Origin: Ignavibacteria bacterium
GTDB taxonomy: Bacteria > Bacteroidota > Ignavibacteria > Tepidaquicellales > Tepidaquicellaceae
Reading direction: 5' to 3'
DNA length: 64,000 nt
NCBI GenBank assembly: GCA_016709315.1
Contig: JADJMZ010000001.1
Location: 62,001 to 126,000, forward strand
Shown here: in pieces, positions 9,054-18,785 of the stretch
How positions within the stretch are numbered: the first letter of the stretch is position 1
Layout of the letters: each line of letters opens with the position of its first letter
The notes under the pieces: generated by a model
What the model saw: only the letters and a program-made list of their open reading frames with translations
Told to the model about the DNA's origin: nothing
Database searches by the model: none
Translations under genes and position numbers: made by a program

Positions 9054-10617
9054 TTATTGTTTAAAAGAGGACGGTATAAATTTATAAAGAAACTTTTTTA
9101 AAATGCCGGTATCTTTTTCATTTAAATATTTTGATTTGTACATAAGCAGAGAATAAATTATAAATACAATAAGCGCCAGAATAAGAAGAAAAATGATTCC
9201 GTAAAATCTGCTTCCACCGGTATTCATGTTAAAACTGGAAGTTACAATATAATAAACAAGATATCCTGCAGCTCCGCTTATGAAAGAATAAATCACGGGC
9301 GGAAGTATAATACTTTTTAAAATATCAAAAATATTTTTCCCGAAAAATTTTACGGATACTATAAATACATAAGATGAAGCAATCACTGTAGCTATCGTAT
9401 TGCCGTATGCAGCTCCGATCACGCCGAACTGTCTTATCAGAAAATAGGAAACGGAAACATTTAATAAAAGATGAATGAGACCTTCATACATCTGATACTT
9501 TGGCTGTCCGATGTTAGGTATTATGGAATTTCCGGGAGCAGACAAGGCGATGTTTGCAAGCTGACCGGCAATCAGGATTTTTACGATCAAAGACGCTGTC
9601 TCATAACCTTCACCGAGCCAGGTAAATATTATCAGTTGCGAAAAAATAAAAATATATACAAACAATGGCGAAGTAATAACGACAAGATACTTCGTCATAT
9701 CTGACATTAATGAATTAAGTTTTTCTTCTTCCTCTTTTGATTTGAGTTCGGCGGCTACCGGAGCGATCTGAACGATGAACTGTGACGGGAAAAATTTTCC
9801 GAATCTTACTATTCTGTTCCCGACATTGAATAATGTAACATTGTTCAGCGAAGTAAAAACACCGAGAAGAAGCTCGTCAAATTTATCAGAAGCGAAAGTA
9901 GCCATCTTTGAGATCTGCATCTGCAATCCGAAGACGCTCATTTCCTTCAGAGAGATTTTACTGAATCTGCTTAAACTTATTTTCATCTGAGGCAGGGATC
10001 TGTATGAATAAATCACCGTAAACAGTATTCCCGCAGCCATAGTAATTGCCTGAGACCAGATTATTCCGTACAGACCGAATCCGTAATTCAGAAGTATTAT
10101 TACCGAGATAAAATTCAGTAATCCGAATATAACATTAATTATGCTGGTGATATACATTTTCTGAAGCACAATGAGAACCGTACTGAAAATTCCGAAAGCA
10201 TTACTCAGGAAAAAGATCAGAAGACTTATGCGGAAAGTGTTTTTAAAAGTATCAGTCAGATCAGCGGGGATATTTATTACTGAAGCCAGATAGTCCGTAC
10301 TGAAAAAAAGCAATTATCGTTAAAATTATAGTGAAGAAAAGATAAATATAAAAACCTGTTGATACAGTGTTGTTCAGTCTCTCAATATTGTTCTTATGGA
10401 AATATTCGGAAATGAATTTAATGAAAGAAGTAGACAAGCTCAGATCCAGCAAGCCGAATGTTCCGAGCACTCCCAGAATAAGAGTATAAATCCCGAACTG
10501 AGTATCCCCGATTTTCATAATGATAAAAGGCGTCAGGAAAAGCGGCATCAGCAGACTGATCACCTGAGAAAAGAAATAATAATACGTATTTTTTATAACC
10601 TTTTCGCTCAGTGACAT
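9054..10617 (-). CDS. Wzx-like polysaccharide flippase, frameshifted at about 10305
   Basis: This is a polytopic membrane protein of the MOP/Wzx class that moves lipid-linked oligosaccharides across the inner membrane. The first frame (from 10617) gives an N-terminus with KNTYYYFFSQVISLLMPLF and GDTQFGIYTLILG, the usual entry of the polysaccharide-biosynthesis family. The second frame supplies the remaining ten or so helices. The frames join at a run of seven A (10303-10309), so the joined protein reads TIIAFFSTDYLASVIN. The frameshift is probably a sequence error and not a broken gene. It is the only flippase among seven glycosyltransferases, so it is the likely exporter for their product. 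A Wzy polymerase is not evident here. Confidence 0.82.
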
Positions 10618-11456
10618 TATTTAAAAACTGTGATTATTAAAAATCTCAGGACAAGTACAGGCAGAAGAAAATAAGCTTTGCCGTGAAAATTACGTCTGTA
10701 GTATGAAAAAATATCGGAATACATCTGCTTCCTTACTTTGTAATCCGCTTTCCTTGTCGAATAACTTCCGTGATGGTAAATTTCCGCTGTATGAATGAAA
10801 ACGATCATCTTTCCTGTGTCTTTAATTCTTTTGCAGAGATCCACATCATTGTACATTATTCTGTAGCTTTCATCAAAGTAATTTATTTTCCTGACAAGTC
10901 CGGATTCGATCATCAGATATGTAGTGGCAATCTGATCCACTTCAATTGTTTTATCATAATTAAACCATAGCATGTCATAATTATAATTTAAACGGTCAAG
11001 TGATAGATATGTGAAAAATGCATTTTTTAATGAGGGAAATGTTTTGCAATTGCCCTGAAGTCTTCCGTCGGGATAAAGCAGTCTGCATCCTGCAGCGCCG
11101 CATTCAGGATGTGTTTCCAGATATTCAATGCAATTGATAAGGGAATCATTCTTTAACACCGTATCACTTCCGAGAAGAAGTATATATTTACCGGTCGCTG
11201 TTCGCATTCCCTGGTTACAGGCGGGAGCATAACCTTTATTTTCAGAGTTTTCAATTAAAATGACCTGCGGATAATTTTTTTTTATTTCATCACATGTTCC
11301 GTCTTTCGAATCATTATCAATTAAAATTAATTCACACCTGTCTTTAAGAAAATTATAGTCATCTATTGAATAAAAAGAACTGATACACTCGGTTGTTTGC
11401 TGTTTAGTATTCCATGATACCACAACTACCGAAAGTAAAATATTTTTTACTTCCAT
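10617..11456 (-). CDS. Glycosyltransferase family 2
   Basis: This 279-residue GT2 enzyme starts at MEVKNILLSVVVVSWNTKQQ. It has LIDNDSKDGTCDEI, the acidic motif YILLLGSDTVLKND and the acceptor block TYLMIESGLVRKINYFDESY with MYNDVDLCKRI, as in rhamnosyltransferase-like proteins. A hydrophobic tail (YFLLPVLVLRFLIITVF) probably anchors it. It is the first glycosyltransferase transcribed in the minus-strand locus, overlapping the flippase by one base. Confidence 0.86.
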   Translation of the reverse strand: MEVKNILLSVVVVSWNTKQQTTECISSFYSIDDYNFLKDRCELILIDNDSKDGTCDEIKKNYPQVILIENSENKGYAPACNQGMRTATGKYILLLGSDTVLKNDSLINCIEYLETHPECGAAGCRLLYPDGRLQGNCKTFPSLKNAFFTYLSLDRLNYNYDMLWFNYDKTIEVDQIATTYLMIESGLVRKINYFDESYRIMYNDVDLCKRIKDTGKMIVFIHTAEIYHHGSYSTRKADYKVRKQMYSDIFSYYRRNFHGKAYFLLPVLVLRFLIITVFK

Positions 11457-11458
11457 TG

Positions 11459-12460
11459 TCAGATACGGTTAGTTTCATAATATGCTTTATTTGCATTATA
11501 AAACATCAGCTGAATCTGATACCTCAGATTTTCAACATCGCGGAGATAGCTTTTCTGTAAATTGCCTTTAGTATTTCTGTACTGACTTTTTCTAAGGGCA
11601 AGAGTTGTGGCGGTTTTGACATAGTTTTTCTGATCCACGCCGGCAGGACACCATCCGTTTCTGAATCTTCTGGACACAAAAGGTATATAATTCAAATGCT
11701 CGGGAGGGATCAGTCCGAGATTTGCTTCATCATGAAGTTCCTTATAAATTGTTTTTCCTTCGAAATACAAAGAGATCTGAAAAATGGCAAAAGTGACGAA
11801 CATGTATAATACAAGAAATAAAAATCCGAATATAGTTGTATCTTCAAAACTTACGGATAGATTCCAGCTGAAATGCAGAAACACAGCTAGCAGAAATCCT
11901 CCTGGAATTAAAACGACTTTATAAATGAATGGTTTGAATTTTGCATAACCGATGCACGCGCCTAAAGTGGAAGTTGCAAGACAATGCATTACGGCTGAAA
12001 AACCTGTTCTGATGATGACAAGCATGATCCAGGCTGCAGGTGTCGTACCGTAAGAAAGGAAGTACATAAAATTTTCTGTCATTCCGAATCCAAGTCCGAT
12101 AGCTCCTCCGAATACAGCTCCGTCGACACCGCCGTCAAATCTCTTGCTCAGAGACATCAGAAGAAGAAACATTCCTTTTGTACTTTCTTCAATAAGAGGC
12201 GCTGTAATAACTGCTCCGGAAAGATTCATAAGTTCACCGGTGTTGTCATCAGCAACAGCTTTTATGACTTCATTAAGCGGGATCTGAAATATCAGACTTC
12301 CGATTATACCGAGTATAATAGCTCCTGTCGCTCCCCAGAAAAAATTCAGAAGCAACAGCCAGAAGGGTTCTCTTTCATATCTGTCAAGTATCCAGATAAT
12401 TATAAGATATGTAAACATCGGAACGACTGCTGCTATCAGGGATGCAAATGCCAGAAACAA
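11459..12460 (-). CDS. PrsW family intramembrane protease
   Basis: This 333-residue polytopic protein of the PrsW/CPBP-related glutamic protease group starts at a TTG codon. Family hallmarks are WILDRYEREPFWLL near residue 30, APLIEESTKG (the conserved paired glutamates) near 95, GFGMTENFMYF near 130, and histidines in MHCLATSTLG and LHFSWN. PrsW in Bacillus cleaves an anti-sigma factor; what this one cuts is unknown. It lies 3 nt from the first glycosyltransferase gene in the same direction, so it may be cotranscribed with the polysaccharide locus and could regulate it. That last point is inference. Confidence 0.84.
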   Translation of the reverse strand: MFLAFASLIAAVVPMFTYLIIIWILDRYEREPFWLLLLNFFWGATGAIILGIIGSLIFQIPLNEVIKAVADDNTGELMNLSGAVITAPLIEESTKGMFLLLMSLSKRFDGGVDGAVFGGAIGLGFGMTENFMYFLSYGTTPAAWIMLVIIRTGFSAVMHCLATSTLGACIGYAKFKPFIYKVVLIPGGFLLAVFLHFSWNLSVSFEDTTIFGFLFLVLYMFVTFAIFQISLYFEGKTIYKELHDEANLGLIPPEHLNYIPFVSRRFRNGWCPAGVDQKNYVKTATTLALRKSQYRNTKGNLQKSYLRDVENLRYQIQLMFYNANKAYYETNRI

Positions 12461-12515
12461 TTTAGATGAATTTTATTAATAAATTATTATCAAAAATTAT
12501 TTGTGTTAGTAAAAA

Positions 12516-13025
12516 TTATTCCAGAACCAGAAGCAGCTCGTTCTTTTCCACTGACTTCAGTTCGGCAACATTCACTTTTTTAATCACGCAGTCTTTCTTC
12601 GCTTTGATCTCATTCTCCATCTTCATGGCTTCCAGTACCAGCAGCACTTCGCCTTTGACTACTTTCTGACCTTCCGTTACGTTCATCTTGGTAATAATAC
12701 CGGGCATAGGCGAATAAATTTCCTTCTTTTCCTTGCCTTCATTTTTGCCGCTTGACATTTTATCTACAAGTAAATCCAGTTCGCTTTTTGCAACGATCTT
12801 ATACATTTGCGATCCTAAATTAACATCGTAAAACTCCTCTTCATCATTATCAGAAACAGTAACCATAAAATTTTTGTCGTTCATTCTCAGCATCACCACA
12901 TTGGGATTAAGGAATTTATAATCATAATCGTATTCTTTTTTATTAACCGATACAGTGTTCTCATTAAGAAATTCTATTTCATCCTTCTCTTTTGAATCTG
13001 TATTGTTTGTAAAATACTTCTTCAT
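12516..13025 (-). CDS. Biotin carboxyl carrier subunit of an acyl-CoA carboxylase
   Basis: This 169-residue protein has a C-terminal biotinyl domain. The biotinylation motif is LEAMKMENEI with the target lysine at residue 135, preceded by YSPMPGIITKMNVTEGQKV. The N-terminal 95 residues are charged and lack the Ala/Pro hinge of E. coli AccB. They look more like the carrier subunits that accompany propionyl- or methylmalonyl-type carboxylases. It overlaps accC by 4 nt, so the two are coupled. The carboxyltransferase partner is not in the window, so acetyl- versus propionyl-CoA as acceptor cannot be decided. Confidence 0.86.
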   Translation of the reverse strand: MKKYFTNNTDSKEKDEIEFLNENTVSVNKKEYDYDYKFLNPNVVMLRMNDKNFMVTVSDNDEEEFYDVNLGSQMYKIVAKSELDLLVDKMSSGKNEGKEKKEIYSPMPGIITKMNVTEGQKVVKGEVLLVLEAMKMENEIKAKKDCVIKKVNVAELKSVEKNELLLVLE

Positions 13026-14530
13026 CTGTAACTCTCCGTTCTTTTATTTAACCAGAAATTATTGCTGTGTGAATTACTGCTTGTGACCGTTTTAAGTTTC
13101 TGCGCTTTCTGTTCTTTGAATAAAACCGCTGCCAGCGCAACTGCAGCATTTGTATCTTCATCCGGAATGTTTTTTTGCGATGACATCCTTCCGAGAAATT
13201 CCTTTTCGATAAACTGAGTATGATAATTTCCGCTTACATACTCTTCGCTTTCAAGAAGATTCAGAAGGAACGCTATATTGGATTTAATTCCTACCAGCTT
13301 GTAATCCCTTAAAGCTCTTTTCATTTTTTCTATGGCAATCTCTCTTGTCGCGCCGTTAGAAATAAGTTTTGAGATCATCGGATCATAATAAACTGAAATC
13401 TCATTTCCCTGTTCGATTCCGGTATCTTCTCTCATTCCATTGCTTAAAACATTTTTCATGTAAGTGATCTTTCCCGTTGAAGGCATAAAATTATTTTCAG
13501 AATCCTCAGCGCATATTCTGCATTCAATAGTATGACCTTTAAATTCAACATCTTCCTGCTTAAAAGATAATTTTTCACCTGAAGCTACTTTTAACTGCTC
13601 TCTCACTAAGTCAAAACCTGTTCTCATTTCAGTTATCGGATGCTCAACCTGAAGTCTCGTATTTACTTCCAGAAAATAATATTTATTATTTGTATCAACT
13701 ATAAACTCAACTGTGCCTGCATTTGAATAACCGGCAGCTTTTACAATCCTCTTTGCGCACTCACCCATATCTTTTCTCATAGCTTCATCCATAATAACCG
13801 ATGGAGTTTCTTCGATTATCTTCTGATGTCGTCTTTGCATCGAACATTCTCTTTCACCGAGATGAACTACATTTCCGTGTTCATCCGCAAGTATCTGAAA
13901 CTCTATATGTCTCGGCGATTCTATATATTTTTCTATAAACACACTGTCATCTCCGAAAGAAGATTTGGCTTCATTCTGAGCCATTCGCAGAGAGCTTTCA
14001 ATATCGGCTTCCTCCTTAACTATCCTCATTCCTTTTCCACCGCCTCCGGCAGAAGCTTTTATTAAAATCGGATAACCGATATCCTTTGCGATGTTTTTTA
14101 TAAGTGAAAAATCATGTAATGGTTTTTCAGTACCTGGAACGACAGGAACGTTATTTTTTAAAGCAAGTATCTTTGCTTCTGTTTTGCTTCCGAGAAGATC
14201 TATAGCTTTGTATCCCGGACCGATAAACTTAATCCCGTTTTCTTCGCACATCTTTGCAAAGAAACCTCTTTCTGATAAAAATCCGTATCCGGGATGTATT
14301 GCTTCTGCGCCGGACAGTTTTGCAATTTCTATAATTTTTTCTGCCTTAAGGTAACTCTTTGCTGAAGGTGACTCGCCGATATGATATGCCTCATCAGCCA
14401 TTTTTGCAAATAAAGAATATCTGTCAAAATCTGAATAGACTGCGACTGTCTTTATTCCCATCTCTTTCGCAGAAGTAATGATCCTGACCGCTATCTCACC
14501 TCTGTTGGCTATTAATATTTTTTTAAACAT
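13022..14530 (-). CDS. accC: Biotin carboxylase subunit of acetyl/propionyl-CoA carboxylase
   Basis: This enzyme carboxylates biotin with ATP and bicarbonate. The 502-residue protein starts MFKKILIANRGEIAVRII and carries the ATP-grasp loop KASAGGGGKGMR, the catalytic block EKYIESPRHIEFQILAD, ERECSMQRRHQKIIEE, and the metal site FLEVNTRLQVEHPITE. It is about 50 residues longer than E. coli AccC, with a C-terminal extension of low conservation that suits acyl-CoA carboxylase alpha subunits without a fused carrier domain. The carrier subunit is the next gene, overlapping by 4 nt. The symbol reflects the subunit type; the acyl substrate is open. Confidence 0.86.
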   Translation of the reverse strand: MFKKILIANRGEIAVRIITSAKEMGIKTVAVYSDFDRYSLFAKMADEAYHIGESPSAKSYLKAEKIIEIAKLSGAEAIHPGYGFLSERGFFAKMCEENGIKFIGPGYKAIDLLGSKTEAKILALKNNVPVVPGTEKPLHDFSLIKNIAKDIGYPILIKASAGGGGKGMRIVKEEADIESSLRMAQNEAKSSFGDDSVFIEKYIESPRHIEFQILADEHGNVVHLGERECSMQRRHQKIIEETPSVIMDEAMRKDMGECAKRIVKAAGYSNAGTVEFIVDTNNKYYFLEVNTRLQVEHPITEMRTGFDLVREQLKVASGEKLSFKQEDVEFKGHTIECRICAEDSENNFMPSTGKITYMKNVLSNGMREDTGIEQGNEISVYYDPMISKLISNGATREIAIEKMKRALRDYKLVGIKSNIAFLLNLLESEEYVSGNYHTQFIEKEFLGRMSSQKNIPDEDTNAAVALAAVLFKEQKAQKLKTVTSSNSHSNNFWLNKRTESYR

Positions 14531-15336
14531 GCTTTCTTGAATTTAATTTGTTCTGTAATTTACTAAATGCAGGAGTATATATAAAGGAAGATATTTGAGG
14601 AGCATGAGTTTAATATCACATCCGTCTAAAACGTTGAAGGGAAGTTTTGAGACAAACTTCTTCAATTGGTTTCCACCTCCTTATAATGCAGGGGTAATGT
14701 TACGTGCAGTTGTATGACCTCCCCCTGCCCGCCTTCAGCGGGCTTCCCCCTCCTTGCCAAGGAGGGGGATTAAGGGGGTGGTCATTATATTTTGAGACTA
14801 ACTCTTTCAGTGAGAAAGTTTGGGAGGGATTAAATTTTAAACCTTAGATATTATTGTTTTTAGATGCAAAATTAAAAAGTTACTTGTTCATTTCAAAACG
14901 TTTTGGACACCACTGTTTAATATCACATCCGTCCAGAACTATATTAAATTATATTTATCTTTTAAAACATTAGAATGTTGAATGAATTTTTACAAAACCC
15001 CTGCCAAACCTGCGAAGGAGACTGTCTCAAAACTTTTGGATCAACGCAGAGACGCCCGCATAGCGAGGCAAGCAGAGGCACAGAGGTAAAAACGAAATGA
15101 AAAAGAAGTTCTCTGTGTCGCTGTGACTCTGTGTTTAAAAAATTTTGATAGTTTTGAGACAGACTCCGAAGGCGGGCTTTGCCTCGCCGAAGGCGGGTAA
15201 GTTTAAAAATTCAGTTTACATTTTATTTTGTTTTTTTAAATAAAATAAAAGATTGTTAAAAAATTTAAATTATTTTGGACAACATTAGTTTTAAATACTT
15301 ACTGATCAGTGAAAACATTTTTTATTCATATAACTA
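14531..15336. repeat. Composite repeat region without genes
   Basis: This 806-bp region carries several nested repeats and no credible ORF. The word tttaatatcacatccgtc occurs at 14609-14626 and 14918-14935. A long GC-rich hairpin lies at about 14720-14785 (ccccctccttgccaaggagggg, with a cccgccttcagcggg palindrome beside it). Inverted words gactgtctcaaaac (15020-15033) and gttttgagacagactcc (15151-15167) bound a block holding cagaggcacagagg and ctctgtgtcgctgtgactctg, also inverted. An 18-nt GC-rich insert is at 15055-15072 and a related one at about 15169-15196. The phrase aacgttttggaca occurs at 14898 and again at 42867. Confidence 0.7.
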
Positions 15337-15744
15337 TCAGTTTGTCTGAGAAACTTCGGTTTTCATTTCTACAAGAACTATCTCATTCCCGTAAAGATCC
15401 TGAAAATGAAAGAACCTGCTGTCTTCTTTCTCTACCGGCTCGCGGGTAATTTTTACATTTTCATTTAACAGATGTTCATAATATTCACAAATAGAATTTG
15501 TATAAACCACGAACAGCGGCAGTCCGGAAGTCTGATTTCCGACTCTGGCTTTCTGCTCGTCAGTTTCAGCTTTGTGAAACCAGATTCCGGATTTATCATT
15601 TGAGTTAAGTCCTATATGGAGAAATCTTTGTCCGTTCTCTGTGATGTCAAAAAATTTCTTGCAGGAAAGAGTTCTTTCATAAAAATCAAATGCCTCGTCA
15701 TAGTCATTGACAAGTATTATTATTCTTCCAAAATTCAGTTCCAT
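15337..15744 (-). CDS. VOC family (glyoxalase/bleomycin-resistance fold) protein
   Basis: This 135-residue protein forms a single vicinal-oxygen-chelate unit with paired beta-alpha-beta-beta-beta modules. It begins with FGRIIILVNDYDEAFDFYERTL, the usual opening strand and helix, and ends with FFHFQDLYGNEIVLVEM, the closing strand with the metal-ligand glutamate. Such proteins range from glyoxalases to resistance proteins, and the substrate is not predictable. The gene has no operon partner in the same direction upstream because the repeat region lies downstream of it. Confidence 0.78.
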   Translation of the reverse strand: MELNFGRIIILVNDYDEAFDFYERTLSCKKFFDITENGQRFLHIGLNSNDKSGIWFHKAETDEQKARVGNQTSGLPLFVVYTNSICEYYEHLLNENVKITREPVEKEDSRFFHFQDLYGNEIVLVEMKTEVSQTN

Positions 15745-15786
15745 TTTTTTCCTTTAATTTATTGATAAAAAATTATTTGCTGACGG

Positions 15787-16038
15787 TCATAAAATTCCTC
15801 CGCCAATTCCAAGTCTTATCAAACCGAATACGATAGCAAATCCGCACATTACTATTCCTGCTATTGAAGAACTTTTTGATGAGTTTGGGTCTGCATTGAT
15901 TGCGGATATTACGCTTACGATAAGTCCTACTGCGGCAAAAGGTATGTTTATCCAGTTGTATGCTCCTAAACAAGGAATGAATCCTATAAGCATTCCGATA
16001 ACAGATAATATTCCCCAGATGAGACTGATGATTTGCAT
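15787..16038 (-). CDS. Small membrane protein with two to three helices
   Basis: This 83-residue protein of unknown function has hydrophobic stretches at about 3-24, 28-45 and 60-80. The sequence is typical of short DUF4190-like membrane proteins (IGFIPCLGAYNWINIPFAAVGLIVS and a C-terminal glycine-rich helix). It lies 48 nt downstream of the DUF2752 membrane gene in the same direction, and the pair may form an operon. I cannot assign a role. Confidence 0.6.
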   Translation of the reverse strand: MQIISLIWGILSVIGMLIGFIPCLGAYNWINIPFAAVGLIVSVISAINADPNSSKSSSIAGIVMCGFAIVFGLIRLGIGGGIL

Positions 16039-16088
16039 GATTTATTTTGTTCTGATTTTTTTAAATTATTTATGCGGATGAATTTAAT

Positions 16089-16457
16089 TTATCCGCTTTG
16101 TTTAACTGATGTGAATTTAAGGATAATAAATTTAATTATAAAAGTAAAAAATATGATTTCGTTTATGACAAAAAATAAATAAACAATAATGCTCATGCGA
16201 TTTAGTTCAGATGCTTTTTCAAATCTGCCTGCTGAAATTTCTGCAAAAGCTCTTGTAGAACCGCACATGAAACACTCTTCTCCTGATAAAGACTTGCTGA
16301 TACATACCGGAGCTTTGCTGATAAGCAGTTCCGGATTGAAAAAAGTTAACATCAGAATGAACAAGACAAGGACAGAGAAAATTATCCAGATAACCTTTAA
16401 GGAAAATTTAAGTTCTGAAAAGAACACTCTGTTTTTGCTGAAAAGTTTATCTGACAT
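16089..16457 (-). CDS. DUF2752 domain membrane protein
   Basis: This 122-residue membrane protein has the DUF2752 hallmark ECFMCGSTRAFAEI (family pattern CPxCGxTRA) at about residues 67-80. Two transmembrane helices flank it, at about 22-45 and 92-118, with NPE in the loop. The function of DUF2752 is unknown. It is often found beside other small membrane proteins, as here with the 83-residue gene downstream. Confidence 0.75.
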   Translation of the reverse strand: MSDKLFSKNRVFFSELKFSLKVIWIIFSVLVLFILMLTFFNPELLISKAPVCISKSLSGEECFMCGSTRAFAEISAGRFEKASELNRMSIIVYLFFVINEIIFFTFIIKFIILKFTSVKQSG

Positions 16458-16525
16458 ATTTTTAAATTGTTGATTGAATTTTAATAAAGTAATTTCAGTC
16501 CGAATAAAATCTTATCTTCTGAACC

Positions 16526-17269
16526 TTGCTTAAAAATAAGGAAAATAGAATCAGCAATCCTGATAATTTATCTCATAATGTTTATAACGACAGTGATTTT
16601 GCAGGACTGTATGCAAACAGAATAGAATATAATTCCCATAACGCTTTATATGAAAGACCTGCAATGCTTTCCCTTCTACCTGAAGTAAGAGATAAAAAAG
16701 TTCTTGATGCAGGATGCGGACCGGGAGTTCTTAGTTCAATACTTCAGGACAAAGGCGCTGATGTTACCGCAATAGATTACAGCGATGAAATGATCAGACT
16801 CACAAAAGAAAGAACAGAAGGAAAAGTAAAAACAATTAATGCTAATCTGAATTATCCGCTGGATTTTCTGATGGACAATGAATTTGACATCATAGTCAGC
16901 TCTCTTACAATTCATTACATAAGAGATTTAAGAAGTCTGTTCAGTGAGTTCAACAGAGTTTTGAAAACCAATGGTGAACTTTTAATTTCCACTCATCATC
17001 CGTTTTTAGATTATTCATTTCATTCAGACGGAAATTATTTTAATACAGAGTTACTGAAAGATGAATGGACCACTTACAATATTGAAATGGAATTTTACAG
17101 AAGACCTTTAAGCGAACTTTTTAATTTATTCAAAGAAGCAGATTTCAGAATTACAGAATTATCAGAGCCGCAGCCGGTGAAAGAATGTGAAATAAATTAT
17201 CCTGATACTTTTAAAACGCTTTCAAGTCAGCCATGGTTTATTTTTTTTAAAGCAATTAAGGAGAGATAA
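16526..17269 (+). CDS. Class I SAM-dependent methyltransferase
   Basis: This 247-residue methyltransferase reads from a TTG start. The SAM-binding motif I is VLDAGCGPGVLSSIL at about residues 59-73, motif II is ADVTAIDYSDEMI, and the motif IV region is FDIIVSSLTIHYI. The layout resembles the UbiE/BioC-type cluster of methyltransferases, but the acceptor is unknown. It opens a plus-strand run with the nitrilase (3-nt gap) and SDR genes, suggesting one transcript. The C-terminal EPQPVKECEINYPD is typical of a subgroup from soil and sediment bacteria. Confidence 0.83.
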   Translation: MLKNKENRISNPDNLSHNVYNDSDFAGLYANRIEYNSHNALYERPAMLSLLPEVRDKKVLDAGCGPGVLSSILQDKGADVTAIDYSDEMIRLTKERTEGKVKTINANLNYPLDFLMDNEFDIIVSSLTIHYIRDLRSLFSEFNRVLKTNGELLISTHHPFLDYSFHSDGNYFNTELLKDEWTTYNIEMEFYRRPLSELFNLFKEADFRITELSEPQPVKECEINYPDTFKTLSSQPWFIFFKAIKER

Positions 17270-17272
17270 ATA

Positions 17273-18076
17273 ATGAAAATAGGATTTGTTCAATACAATG
17301 TTTCATTTGGAAATCCAGATGATAATTTAAAAAAGATTATTTCATTAACTTCGGATAAAGAGGCGGATTTATTAGTCCTGCCCGAACTTGCAAATTCAGG
17401 ATATTTGTTTTCAGATAAAAATGAACTGAATGAATTTTCAGAAAACATCGAAACCGGAAAATTTTGTAATGCATTGAAAAAAATTTCTTCTGAAAAAAAT
17501 TGCAACATAGTGTCAGGCATTTGTGAAAAGTCAGAAGATAAATTTTACAATTCTTCCGTCCTGTTTTGTCCGGACGGAAAATATTTTGTTTACAGAAAAA
17601 TTCATTTGTTTGATAAAGAAAAGAAATGGTTTTCTCCGGGTAATATGGAGTTAGAAGTTTATGAAATTTCCGGAGAAAAGTTTGGCAAAGTAAAAATTGG
17701 AATGATGATATGCTTCGACTGGATATTTCCTGAAACTGCAAGGACATTAGCTTTAAAGGGAGCGCAGATAATTTGTCATCCGTCAAATCTGGTAATGCAA
17801 TATTGCCAGAGGGCTATGTTTACAAGAGCTTTGGAGAATCATGTTTTTACAATTACAGCAAACCGTATTGGAAAAGACATAAAGCCGGATGGTGAAATTT
17901 CTTTTACAGGTGAGAGTGTGATTTTAAATCCCCGGGGTGATTATCTCATGCGGGCTTCTCAGGATAAAGAAGAATGTCTGATCGTTGAGATTGATCCTTC
18001 GGCAGCATTGAATAAAAATATCTCAGATAACAATAATCTTTTTATTGACAGAAGAAATCAGTTTTATAAAATATAA
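17273..18076 (+). CDS. Carbon-nitrogen hydrolase (nitrilase superfamily)
   Basis: This 267-residue hydrolase has the nitrilase triad. The glutamate is in LLVLPELANSG (near residue 40), the lysine in YRKIHLFD (near 105), and the cysteine nucleophile in MMICFDWIFPE (near 143). Members hydrolyse amides or nitriles, for example omega-amides or N-carbamyl compounds. The exact substrate is not evident. The start is ATG, 3 nt after the methyltransferase. It is followed 9 nt later by an SDR gene in the same direction. Confidence 0.86.
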   Translation: MKIGFVQYNVSFGNPDDNLKKIISLTSDKEADLLVLPELANSGYLFSDKNELNEFSENIETGKFCNALKKISSEKNCNIVSGICEKSEDKFYNSSVLFCPDGKYFVYRKIHLFDKEKKWFSPGNMELEVYEISGEKFGKVKIGMMICFDWIFPETARTLALKGAQIICHPSNLVMQYCQRAMFTRALENHVFTITANRIGKDIKPDGEISFTGESVILNPRGDYLMRASQDKEECLIVEIDPSAALNKNISDNNNLFIDRRNQFYKI

Positions 18077-18085
18077 CAAAACATT

Positions 18086-18742
18086 ATGGACAAAAAATTA
18101 ATAACAATTGTCGGAATGGGTCCCGGAGTCAGCAATTCCGTTGCAAAAAGATTTGCAAAAGAAAACTTCCGTCTTGCTTTGATAGCGAGAAACGAAGAAA
18201 GATTAAATGATTATAAAAAAGAACTTGAAAGCTCAGGAACTGAAGTTGGCGTTTTTAAAGCTGATGCAGGCAGTGAAGAATCTCTCATCAGCGCTTTTGA
18301 AAATGTAAAATCAAGTATGGGAAATACCGATGTTCTTCATTATAATGTATTTTCAATGAGACAGGCAACTTCAATCACTCTGAAGTACGGAGATTGTATT
18401 TATGATTTCAGTGTAAATGTTGCAGGCGCATTGCTTGCCTCGCAGCTTGTAATTCCATCCATGTTAGAAAAAAAAGAAGGATGCATTTTCTTTACAGGAG
18501 GAGGATTTGCAATTGAGCCGATGCCCGCATATACTACACTCGGAATAGGCAAAGCGGGATTAAGAAATCTGTGTTTCAGCTTGTATCAGGAACTTAAATC
18601 CAAAGGCATCCACGCTGCAACTGTAACCATTAAAGGTTTTGTAAAACCCGGAACAAAATGGGATCCTGATGCAATTGCAGAAGAGTTCTGGAAATTGTAT
18701 CTGCAGAAACCGGGTGAATTTGAAAGAGAAATTATTATCTGA
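18086..18742 (+). CDS. SDR family oxidoreductase with an atypical active site
   Basis: This 218-residue Rossmann protein opens with TIVGMGPGVSNSVAKRF, a variant of the TGxxxGIG cofactor motif, followed by LIARNEERL. In place of the usual catalytic Tyr-x3-Lys it has AYTTLGIGKAGLRNL, where the lysine lies seven residues after the tyrosine. This variant spacing occurs in a subgroup of SDR-like proteins, so catalysis may differ or be lost. It is part of the plus-strand metabolic run. Confidence 0.77.
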   Translation: MDKKLITIVGMGPGVSNSVAKRFAKENFRLALIARNEERLNDYKKELESSGTEVGVFKADAGSEESLISAFENVKSSMGNTDVLHYNVFSMRQATSITLKYGDCIYDFSVNVAGALLASQLVIPSMLEKKEGCIFFTGGGFAIEPMPAYTTLGIGKAGLRNLCFSLYQELKSKGIHAATVTIKGFVKPGTKWDPDAIAEEFWKLYLQKPGEFEREIII

Positions 18743-18785
18743 ACCAATTTTAATTATTTTTACAGCTAATTATTTTATCGGATAA

